This document shows positions 1 to 5,587 of a stretch of DNA of 15,399 nt, piece after piece. The stretch's first letter is position 1; every line of letters begins with the position of its first letter. The position numbers and the translations under genes were made by a program. This stretch comes from an uncultured Clostridia bacterium (lineage in GTDB: Bacteria; Bacillota; Clostridia; Christensenellales; UBA1242). The stretch is taken from NCBI GenBank assembly GCA_934756675.1, contig CAKVLG010000012.1, positions 1 to 15,399 of the forward strand, given 5' to 3'. Below the pieces are notes generated by a model, which saw only the letters and a program-made list of their open reading frames with translations, was not told the origin of the DNA and did not search any database.

Positions 1-105
1 CACCTAGAATACGACCTTGGCATAGACAAACTTCGTTCGCTTCTTTCAGGTCAAATTCAATTTTCCACCAACCAAATCGGCAAATATAACTATCAGGAGA
101 AATAA
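1..105 (+). CDS. C-terminal 34 codons of an unrecognised protein (partial)
   Basis: An open frame runs in from the left edge and stops at TAA 103-105. It encodes 34 residues ending in GKYNYQEK. The composition is ordinary protein and the codon use resembles the chromosomal backbone genes rather than the AT-rich gene at 798. The family cannot be identified from this short tail. Its stop lies only a few bases before the presumed start of the aldo/keto reductase remnant, and an AGGAGA Shine-Dalgarno-like site lies inside its last codons (95-100). This suggests the two were once translated from one mRNA. Confidence 0.55.
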   Translation, partial: HLEYDLGIDKLRSLLSGQIQFSTNQIGKYNYQEK

Positions 106-689
106 ATATTAGATATTAAAGACTTACACCTAATTGGCATTGGGACTTGGACTATTTCAAAAGCAAATTATGATAAAGACATCAAAGGCTTAATGTATTC
201 GTTTGAGAAAGGACAAAACTCTATTGAGTGCAACGCTTTCCACCTTGCTGACGAGAGCCTTGATGTGTGGCAGACTTTATTAAGAAAATAGATAAAGAAA
301 ATATTTTTATCAATGTTGTAATGACTTATGGTGTAAAGAATGTAGATGATGTTTATAAATTTCTTGATTTGTATATGAAAAAGTTAAATACAACCTATGT
401 TGACTGCATTACTTGTGGTGCAACTTTGGATTTTCTGGAGCGTGATGGCTTTGAGCCTAGTGAGAATCTAAAAGTTGTAAAAGATTTGCAAAAACAAGGC
501 AAAACAAGATATATCGGAATGAGTAATTTATCTCCTGAAGAATACGAAAAATATGGACCATTCGACCATTTTGAAGGGTGCTTCGGACTTGAAACAAAAG
601 TTTATGAAGATAATGGTGTTTAAGATAAAGCAAAATCTTCAGTTGTGACATACCAACCACTTAGAAGAAATAGAATGCCAAATTCATGA
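106..689 (+). pseudogene. Aldo/keto reductase remnant with lost start, frameshift and in-frame stop
   Basis: Reading frame 1 from 106 begins ILDIKDLHLIGIGTW, the usual N-terminal strand of aldo/keto reductases (AKR, NAD(P)H-dependent carbonyl reductases), and runs to TAG 289-291. The homology then continues in frame 3 from about 267 (ADFIKKIDKENIFIN, then GKTRYIGMSNLSPEEY, the typical AKR barrel strand). It stops at TAA 621-623 and resumes in the same frame with VVTYQPLRRNR before TGA 687-689. The expected start codon position is ATA (106), 5 nt after an AGGAGA site, so ATG to ATA is a simple explanation. The catalytic Tyr segment (usually near DTAxxYG) reads IECNAFHLADES, and the segment expected to hold the catalytic His reads CGAT. 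The C-terminal third of the barrel is absent. It is most likely a decaying gene. Several sequencing errors are possible, but they would not explain the lost active-site residues. Confidence 0.8.
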
Positions 690-747
690 ACTTGAAAAAT
701 TGCAAGAACGCAAACGCAGAAGAAAAGAAAAAGATTTTGAAATGTAA
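649..747 (+). pseudogene. Start-less 32-codon charged ORF remnant
   Basis: In frame 1, directly over the end of the reductase remnant, there is an open stretch of 32 codons that ends at TAA 745-747 and has no ATG, GTG or TTG start. Its residues (HLEEIECQIHELEKLQERKR, then RRKEKDFEM) form an amphipathic, strongly charged helix like the C-terminal tail of a DNA- or RNA-binding protein. No family is recognisable. It could be the truncated tail of another gene joined to the reductase by deletion, or a chance open frame in purine-rich DNA. Confidence 0.3.
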
Positions 748-749
748 TA

Positions 750-790
750 TTTACTTTAATTATAAGTTTCGTTATAATATGTAAAAGGAG
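750..790 (+). promoter_or_regulatory. Sigma-A-type promoter and ribosome binding site of the orphan nuclease-like gene
   Basis: TTTACT at 750-755 and a perfect TATAAT at 773-778 are 17 bp apart. The predicted start of transcription is about 785, which is also where the AAGGAG ribosome binding site begins (785-790), 7 nt before ATG 798. The leader would be only about 13 nt long. The promoter lies just after the broken genes, so the downstream gene is independently expressed. Confidence 0.65.
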
Positions 791-797
791 AAAACAT

Positions 798-1910
798 ATG
801 ACGTTATCAGAAAAAATTTGTCAAGATATCAATAGAAAATTCTATTTTGATGATTTTGTTTTAAATAATCTATATTATTGGAAAGATGGTATAAAAATGG
901 AAATATGTGATGGCTTAATTGAGTTTGAAGATAGATATATAATAATTCAAATCAAGGAAAGAGATAGTCAGGAAAGCATAAATAATCAAAAATGGCTAGA
1001 AAGAAAAGTTTATAAAAAGGCGACATCTCAAATTAAGGATACAATTGAAATTATTAAAATGACTGATAATTTAATTGTTGAAGATTTGTATGGTCAACAG
1101 GTAAATATTGATAAAACTAAAAGTATTTTGCCTATCATTGTATTTAAGAATGATGAAATAACTGAATATAAACGCGTTTATCATAGTTCTACTAAGAATA
1201 TCAATATAAATATTTTTTCAGAAAATGATTACAAAACAATGATGGAAAAAATAGAGGTTCCCTGTGAAATTATAGATTATTTGATGCTTAGACAAGAATT
1301 ATTTCAACATTCAAATTTTAATGTTATTTTGGATGATAGTGAAAATGGATATTTTATGATGGCAAACATTGAAAATGAATTAGATGTCGCTGAGTATTTT
1401 TTAATGAAAACAATAAAGGATAAACCTTATAATAAATTAGACGTAAAAAATTTTTTAGGTATTATTCAAAAATACAATTTAAAAAGAATAAATCAAACAC
1501 AAGATTACAAACAGATATTATATAGGATGTTGAGATTTGATAGATTTGGTGCTAGCTACTTTATGCAAAGGTGGAATAATTGTTGGGATTTATCAAAAAA
1601 AGGAATTTTCAATTGTCAACAAATTATTGTTGGACAAAACATAAGCGAAAGATTTGGTTTTTTGTTTATTTCTACAAAGAAAGATGATGTGAAAGACAAT
1701 AATAAATTTTATTTACACCTTACAAATTTATTTATTCAAAAATATCAATTACAAACGGCTATAACAATAATTAGTTACTATGAGGGTAACAATAATTATT
1801 TAGTTAATTGGTTGTTTATGTCTAAACCATTTGAAAACGACGAAGAACTTCAAAAAGTTTTGGATAATAATGATTTATGGAAACACACAAAACAAGTTGA
1901 CAGCAATTGA
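798..1910 (+). CDS. Orphan protein with N-terminal PD-(D/E)XK-like nuclease signature
   Basis: This 370-residue soluble protein has no signal peptide and no membrane segment. Near the N-terminus, E35-I-C-D38-G-L-I is followed about ten residues later by the hydrophobic strand IIIQIK with Q51 and K53. That pattern (acidic residue, beta strand, then (D/E/Q)-X-K) resembles the core of PD-(D/E)XK nucleases, with Gln in the place of the usual acid as in some variants. Residues 54-115 look helical and lysine-rich. The C-terminal two thirds (150-370) match no domain I recognise. Hand counts of two sample lines give about 17-20% G+C, against 37-38% in sample lines of wzy and sbcD, and the codons are strongly A/T-ending. 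It has its own promoter and terminator and no partner gene. The stop codon lies inside a TTGACAGCAA repeat. A horizontally acquired defence or mobile-element gene is a reasonable inference. The function is not established. Confidence 0.75.
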   Translation: MTLSEKICQDINRKFYFDDFVLNNLYYWKDGIKMEICDGLIEFEDRYIIIQIKERDSQESINNQKWLERKVYKKATSQIKDTIEIIKMTDNLIVEDLYGQQVNIDKTKSILPIIVFKNDEITEYKRVYHSSTKNININIFSENDYKTMMEKIEVPCEIIDYLMLRQELFQHSNFNVILDDSENGYFMMANIENELDVAEYFLMKTIKDKPYNKLDVKNFLGIIQKYNLKRINQTQDYKQILYRMLRFDRFGASYFMQRWNNCWDLSKKGIFNCQQIIVGQNISERFGFLFISTKKDDVKDNNKFYLHLTNLFIQKYQLQTAITIISYYEGNNNYLVNWLFMSKPFENDEELQKVLDNNDLWKHTKQVDSN

Positions 1911-2034
1911 CAGCAAATGTACCAGTTTTAGAGAGTTTATAAAAGAATTAGACCGATAGTTGATTTTTGGGCTATCGGTCTTTTTTATGGAGCAAATATT
2001 GACAGCAATTGCACCAAAAATTGACAGCAAATGT
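1897..2034 (+). repeat. Four copies of TTGACAGCAA flanking a terminator
   Basis: Exact copies of TTGACAGCAA occur at 1897-1906, 1907-1916, 1999-2008 and 2021-2030. They form two similar pairs. The first member of each pair extends as TTGACAGCAATTG (1897-1909 and 1999-2011). The second extends as ATTGACAGCAAATGT (1906-1920 and 2020-2034). The first pair is in tandem and overlaps the last codons and stop of the orphan gene. The second pair lies beyond its terminator. All copies have the same orientation. This could be a duplicated end segment, recombinase or regulator binding sites, or the remains of a mobile element end. Confidence 0.75.
1951..1986 (+). terminator. Intrinsic terminator of the orphan gene
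   Basis: A 9-bp perfect stem, GACCGATAG (1951-1959) with CTATCGGTC (1972-1980), has a 12-nt loop and is followed by TTTTTT (1981-1986). It lies 40 nt after the stop of the nuclease-like gene and between the two pairs of TTGACAGCAA repeats. Confidence 0.9.
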
Positions 2035-2070
2035 TTTTTGGGCTTAAAATCTTTGTTAAAAAATGAGAAT

Positions 2071-2113
2071 AAAAAAATCGCCAAAACCCTAGGAAAATAA
2101 AGGGTTTTAGCGA
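2071..2113 (-). terminator. Terminator of the tRNA-Thr transcript, possibly bidirectional
   Basis: On the minus strand TCGCTAAAACCCT (2113-2101) pairs with AGGGTTTTGGCGA (2090-2078), 13 bp with one G-U, around a 10-nt loop. It is followed by seven T (2077-2071). It begins 11 nt after the tRNA 3' end. The plus strand also has a short T run after the stem (2115-2118), so it may also stop transcription coming from the left. Confidence 0.85.
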
Positions 2114-2124
2114 CTTTTAATGAG

Positions 2125-2199
2125 TGGAGCTACTGACGGGAATCGGACCCGTGACCCCTGCCTTACCAAGGCAGTGCTCTACCGCTGAGCCACAGTAGC
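2125..2199 (-). tRNA. tRNA-Thr (anticodon GGT), CCA encoded
   Basis: The minus strand folds into a complete cloverleaf of 75 nt. The acceptor stem is GCTACTG/CAGTAGC, perfectly paired. The D arm contains GCTC-AGCGGTA-GAGC. The anticodon arm is CTGCC-TTGGTAA-GGCAG, with GGT at the anticodon position. The T arm is ACGGG-TCCGATT-CCCGT, followed by discriminator T and encoded CCA (2127-2125). GGT reads ACC and ACU threonine codons. An oddity is the T loop, which reads TCC rather than the nearly invariant TTC, so position 55 (normally pseudouridine) would be C. Transcription comes from the promoter at 2313-2342, and the broken tRNA half at 2261-2299 lies in the same transcript. Confidence 0.95.
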
Positions 2200-2260
2200 A
2201 TATCTATAAAAATAGGCTAATTTATTAAGTTTTTAAGTTGGTAATTTTAGGCTTTTCAAA

Positions 2261-2299
2261 CCTTACCAAGGTGGTGCTCTACCGCTGAGCCACACCAGC
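2261..2299 (-). pseudogene. 5' half of a second tRNA-Thr (GGT), broken at the anticodon stem
   Basis: On the minus strand GCTGGTG-TG-GCTC-AGCGGTA-GAGC-A-CCACC-TTGGTAA-GG reproduces the first 39 nt of a tRNA: acceptor 5' strand, complete D arm, anticodon stem 5' strand, and a loop with anticodon GGT. After that the sequence becomes unrelated AT-rich DNA, with no T arm, 3' acceptor strand or CCA. Compared with the intact tRNA-Thr, CCTTACCAAGG and the 20 bases from TGCTCT to GCCACA (plus strand) are identical, while the acceptor and anticodon stem bases differ. It is therefore the remnant of a separate paralogue. It is offset from the intact copy by exactly 100 bp. Confidence 0.85.
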
Positions 2300-2312
2300 A
2301 TGTAACAGGGTT

Positions 2313-2342
2313 AGTATATACTGTGATGTTAGATATTGTCAA
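2313..2342 (-). promoter_or_regulatory. Promoter of the tRNA-Thr transcript
   Basis: On the minus strand a perfect TTGACA (2342-2337) is followed after 18 bp by TATACT (2318-2313). Predicted initiation is at about 2306, a few bases before the tRNA half. This is the strongest promoter match in the window, as expected for a stable RNA gene. Confidence 0.75.
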
Positions 2343-2384
2343 GAAGTTTGAGATAATTAGGTAGGAAGGTGTAATACTTTTTAG

Positions 2385-2413
2385 TTGATTTTTGAATAGT
2401 GATTATTTATAAT
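2385..2413 (+). promoter_or_regulatory. Promoter of the wzy-like gene, predicted nearly leaderless
   Basis: TTGATT at 2385-2390 and TATAAT at 2408-2413 are separated by 17 bp. The usual distance from the -10 box puts initiation at about G2420, 2 nt before ATG 2422. No Shine-Dalgarno sequence precedes the ATG. Confidence 0.65.
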
Positions 2414-2421
2414 AGTATCGT

Positions 2422-3927
2422 ATGACAATTAAGGAAAAGATAGACAAGTTTGCCAATAGCTCTTACTTCATTACGATCACAACAATCGTAATGATTTTTG
2501 GCTATGAGTTTAATTTGCCAGAGTTGTCGATTGCGTATCTTGCTGTTATGGCAATGCTTGTACTTTTGTATACAGATGATGTAACGCCGACATTTATTAT
2601 TCCTTTATATTCGCCATTGTTAATGTCTAGGCAATTTGAGATTGGTGTTTTTCAATACATTTTTTATGGTGCGATAGCGGCAATGCTTGTTGTGTCGATT
2701 GTAATATTTATTTACAGGCAAGTTCGCATAAATAAACGAAAGTTTATTAAAGGCGAGATGTTTTGGGCTGGGTTTGGTATTTGCATTGTTGGTGTTATTG
2801 CTGGCCTTGGGTATATGGATTTTGCATATCAGTGGTGGTGGCGACAAATTTTGTATCCAGTCGTATTGTTTAGTTACTATCTCTTCTTTATCAATTTTAC
2901 GCGTGGCGACAATAGGCGATATATTGCTAAGCTGTTTTTGGGGCTATCTTGCTTTATTATGGTGCAAATGCTTTGGTGCATTTTAGCTTCGCCAAATCCT
3001 ATTGCAACAATACAAAACAAAATGATTTTGGTTGGGCCATCTAACATGATTAACATGGCTGGCACAATGCTTTCGATGACAATACCATTCTGTTTTTATT
3101 TAGCGATAGACAGTAAACGTGATTGGCTTTATTGTATACTTGGGCTGCTCATATATCTATTTTTAATATTAAGTAATTCCCGCGGGAATATTTTGATTGC
3201 AACACTTCTAACACCAATTGGCTTTTTGATAAGTATGGTAAAGAGCAAGAGTAAAAAGCGCTACTTTATAATACTTATTTGTGCGTGCGTTTGCCTGGTT
3301 GGACTGATTGTTATGATGATAATCTACCGAAGCGTGGTCTTTGGAATGCTTGCAAGACTTGGGCTTTCTAGTAATGGACGATTTGAGATTTGGAAGGCTG
3401 CACTAAAACTATTTACAAAAACGCCAATATTCGGTACTGGGTTTTATGTCAAGACTTCGTTTATGAATTTTGATTCGGCAGTTTACCAATACCACAGCAC
3501 AATCATACAAATCATTACTTGTACAGGTATTGTTGGTTCGATATTCTTTGGATATTACTATTATAAAAAGTTTAAAGTGTTCTTTACAAACAAGAGTTTA
3601 TACAAAATCTTTGCATTTTTAAGCATGATTAGTTTGGAAATTTATGGACTTATTGATATGGTTGGTATTTATCCAAGCACAATACTTTTAACATTGGTTC
3701 TTTTGATTAGCGCTGAAAAAGAAGAAAAAGTTGAAGAAATAAAGACGGTGAAAGAAGAACTAGAATCGTTTAAGAGTGATATGCAAAGTTTGAATGATGA
3801 GTTAAAGGCAAGTGTTCAAGCCCGCAAAGAAAAAATAGATAATGCTAAAGAAGAAAAAATAAGACTAGAAAATGCAAAAGAAAAGCCGGCAAATAAACAA
3901 GAAAAAATAAAAAATAAAAAGCAGTAG
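2422..3927 (+). CDS. O-antigen ligase/polymerase-type membrane protein (Wzy_C-like)
   Basis: The 501-residue polytopic membrane protein has about ten to twelve hydrophobic segments between residues 16 and 430. The pattern of the O-antigen ligase/polymerase family is visible: SNSRGN at 251-256 after a membrane helix, then a long extracytoplasmic stretch with SSNGRFEIWKAAL (316-328), FGTGFY (337-342) and H358 before IIQIITCTGIVG. Family members polymerise or transfer lipid-linked glycans at the outer face of the cytoplasmic membrane. Arg and His in these positions are typical of the family. In a Gram-positive cell the product may be a capsular or cell-wall polymer. Residues 431-501 are an unusual Lys/Glu-rich coiled-coil tail, probably cytoplasmic. 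The gene is monocistronic, with its own promoter and terminator. The start is the first ATG after the promoter, and the next Met (residue 24) would cut into the first helix. The exact substrate is unknown. Confidence 0.85.
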   Translation: MTIKEKIDKFANSSYFITITTIVMIFGYEFNLPELSIAYLAVMAMLVLLYTDDVTPTFIIPLYSPLLMSRQFEIGVFQYIFYGAIAAMLVVSIVIFIYRQVRINKRKFIKGEMFWAGFGICIVGVIAGLGYMDFAYQWWWRQILYPVVLFSYYLFFINFTRGDNRRYIAKLFLGLSCFIMVQMLWCILASPNPIATIQNKMILVGPSNMINMAGTMLSMTIPFCFYLAIDSKRDWLYCILGLLIYLFLILSNSRGNILIATLLTPIGFLISMVKSKSKKRYFIILICACVCLVGLIVMMIIYRSVVFGMLARLGLSSNGRFEIWKAALKLFTKTPIFGTGFYVKTSFMNFDSAVYQYHSTIIQIITCTGIVGSIFFGYYYYKKFKVFFTNKSLYKIFAFLSMISLEIYGLIDMVGIYPSTILLTLVLLISAEKEEKVEEIKTVKEELESFKSDMQSLNDELKASVQARKEKIDNAKEEKIRLENAKEKPANKQEKIKNKKQ

Positions 3928-3946
3928 TGAACTGCTTTTTATTTTG
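3916..3946 (+). terminator. Bidirectional terminator between wzy-like and sufB
   Basis: AAAAAGCAGT (3916-3925) pairs with ACTGCTTTTT (3931-3940) around the loop AGTGA, followed by ATTTT. The wzy-like stop codon TAG (3925-3927) sits at the top of the stem. On the minus strand the same stem is followed by a T-rich tract, so it also serves the convergent suf operon that ends at 3949. Confidence 0.85.
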
Positions 3947-3948
3947 TG

Positions 3949-4872
3949 TTATTTTAAGAAACCCTTAATTATCATATTTTCGGCTTCTGTTTTCGAAAGC
4001 CCGAGAGTTAATAGCTTTATAAGTTGGTCGCCCGCGATTTTGCCAATTACTGCCTCGTGTTCGAGAGTTGCGTTAACGTTTTCTGCATCAATTTTTGGTG
4101 TCGATGAAATTTTTGCATTTCCAGTTAAAAGACCGTCGCACTCAACATGACCAAAGCATTCGTTTTGACCAATTATATTAGAGTTGAATGATTGATGAGA
4201 ATCGTCTTTTGCAACAGACCTGCTAACTACATCGACAGAAGAATTTTTACCAAGCAAATTGACATTGAAGTTTGTGACGGCTGATTGCTTTTCGGTTGTT
4301 AAAATGCGTTCTTTTATCGAAAGTTTTGCACCATCATAAAGTTTTGCGTTTGTGGTTCTAACAGAGCTAGAAACGCCACCAAGTTGGATAGTTTCCATTT
4401 CAAAATAAGAATCGTTTGCCATTTCAATTTCGGTTATTGGATTGAGTACTTTGTCGCCAGCATTTCCCACGCCAAGGTGTTTTTCGATATACTTAACGCG
4501 TGAGTTTTTAGATAGGTGGAAGGTGTGAATGCCATCGTGCCTACTTGTATGCTTTCCGGTGTTGTGAATGCCACAACCTGCAACGATTAAAACGTCTGCA
4601 TTTTCACCAATATAGAAATCATTATACACAAGATCTGTGAGGTTTGTTTCGGTAATAATTACAGGAATGTGTACGCTTTTGTTTTTTACATTTGGTTTAA
4701 CAATTATATCGATGCCCGACTTATCGGTTTTGGGGATAATTTCAATATCTGAATAAGATTTTCGATCTAAACATTTGCCATTTTTGCGAATATTGTAGCT
4801 ACCTTCTGGAATGGAATGCATGTCTGCAATTTGGGCAAGCAAAGATTTGTCGATAGGGGAAAGATTAGTCAT
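3949..4872 (-). CDS. sufB: SufB/SufD-family Fe-S cluster scaffold (SmsB-type)
   Basis: The protein has 307 residues from ATG 4872. It has the repetitive beta-helix character of SufB/SufD proteins, the scaffold half of the SUF Fe-S assembly complex in the cytosol. In this numbering C245 (context HVECDGLL) and the pair H272-E273 (context TLEHEAVIGKI) correspond to the SufB Cys and His-Glu positions used for cluster assembly, so it looks like a SufB-type rather than an inactive SufD-type subunit. At just over 300 residues it is much shorter than E. coli SufB (495), as expected for the two-gene SUF-like minimal system. An ATG 39 bases upstream (4911) is open, but the one chosen has a strong GGAGGTG site about 7 nt upstream. 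It overlaps the sufC stop by 8 nt, indicating coupled translation. No sufS, sufU or sufD lies next to it. Confidence 0.88.
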   Translation of the reverse strand: MTNLSPIDKSLLAQIADMHSIPEGSYNIRKNGKCLDRKSYSDIEIIPKTDKSGIDIIVKPNVKNKSVHIPVIITETNLTDLVYNDFYIGENADVLIVAGCGIHNTGKHTSRHDGIHTFHLSKNSRVKYIEKHLGVGNAGDKVLNPITEIEMANDSYFEMETIQLGGVSSSVRTTNAKLYDGAKLSIKERILTTEKQSAVTNFNVNLLGKNSSVDVVSRSVAKDDSHQSFNSNIIGQNECFGHVECDGLLTGNAKISSTPKIDAENVNATLEHEAVIGKIAGDQLIKLLTLGLSKTEAENMIIKGFLK

Positions 4873-5581
4873 TGTTTTCACCTCCAAGTTTACCACATTT
4901 TGCGTTGCCAATTAGCGGCATAATGTCTTCTTTTTTACCAATTATAGGGTCACCGTTTGGTCTAAGCAAACAAATCTCGTCTGCCATGTTTAGAATTTTT
5001 TGTTGGTGGCTGACAATGATAATTGTTGCATTTTTAAGACTTTTGAACACATTTACAAGCGATTCAAAACTCCAAAGGTCAATGCCGGCTTCTGGCTCGT
5101 CAAACAAGAAAACCTTGCCGCCCTTACAAAGAGCCATGGCAAGCTCAATTCTTTTTAGTTCGCCGCCAGAAAGTTTGTCGTCTAGTGGGCGATTGATATA
5201 ATCTTTTGCGCATAGCCCAACTTTAGACAGATATTCGCAAGACTCTGACAAGTTGTTGCTTTTGTGGCTGGCAGCATCTAATAAATCTTTAACAGAAAGC
5301 CCTTTAAACTTTATTGGCGCTTGAAATGCGAGCGTGATACCCATGTTTGCACGCGTGTCGATAGGGAGCTTTGTTATGTCTTGTCCGTCAAAAACAATTT
5401 TGCCTTTTGTTGGTGAAATTATACCCATTATGAGCTTTGTTAATGTAGATTTTCCGCTACCATTTTGCCCAGTGATAACGGTGATTTTGTTTTCGGAAAA
5501 TGACAAATTAATGTTATGTAAAATAACTTTTTCGCCTTGCTGTTCTTCAACTTTATATTCGATATTTTTTAATTCTAACAT
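4865..5581 (-). CDS. sufC: SufC-type Fe-S assembly ATPase (SmsC-type)
   Basis: This is a 238-residue ABC ATPase without membrane segments. Walker A is GQNGSGKST (38-46), the Q-loop is AFQAP (Q87), the ABC signature is LSGGE (137-141), Walker B is VFLFDEPEAGID (157-168, D161 and E162), and the switch His is H192. SufC binds SufB-family scaffolds and uses ATP to drive the conformational change needed for Fe-S cluster assembly. Identification rests on the length and on the co-translated SufB partner downstream, as isolated ABC ATPases look much alike. The gene has its own promoter. There is no Shine-Dalgarno site before the ATG, and the predicted transcription start coincides with the ATG. The pair without a cysteine desulfurase fits the ancestral SUF-like minimal system described from anaerobic bacteria and archaea. 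Confidence 0.88.
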   Translation of the reverse strand: MLELKNIEYKVEEQQGEKVILHNINLSFSENKITVITGQNGSGKSTLTKLIMGIISPTKGKIVFDGQDITKLPIDTRANMGITLAFQAPIKFKGLSVKDLLDAASHKSNNLSESCEYLSKVGLCAKDYINRPLDDKLSGGELKRIELAMALCKGGKVFLFDEPEAGIDLWSFESLVNVFKSLKNATIIIVSHQQKILNMADEICLLRPNGDPIIGKKEDIMPLIGNAKCGKLGGENND

Positions 5582-5587
5582 ACTGGT

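Noticed and set aside
267..623. A functional short reductase of 118 residues starting at GTG 267
   Set aside because: Homology to the reductase N-terminus continues upstream in another frame and resumes after the stop, so this is a fragment of a broken gene.
1897..2034. A short CRISPR-like array made of the TTGACAGCAA copies
   Set aside because: The repeats are only 10-15 nt, spacing is irregular (0, 82 and 12 nt between copies), one copy is within coding sequence and no cas gene is present.
2021..2050. A possible promoter TTGACA-18-TAAAAT for a short RNA ending at the hairpin 2078-2113
   Set aside because: The TTGACA belongs to the repeat family and the -10 is only a loose match. Nothing in the 60-nt product supports a function.
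2261..2299. A T-box leader or other tRNA-mimicking riboswitch
   Set aside because: It is on the minus strand, matches the literal 5' half of a tRNA, lacks T-box elements and has no synthetase or amino-acid gene downstream.
4873..4911. Longer sufB start at 4911
   Set aside because: The extra 13 residues overlap sufC and have no ribosome site, whereas ATG 4872 follows GGAGGTG at the right distance.
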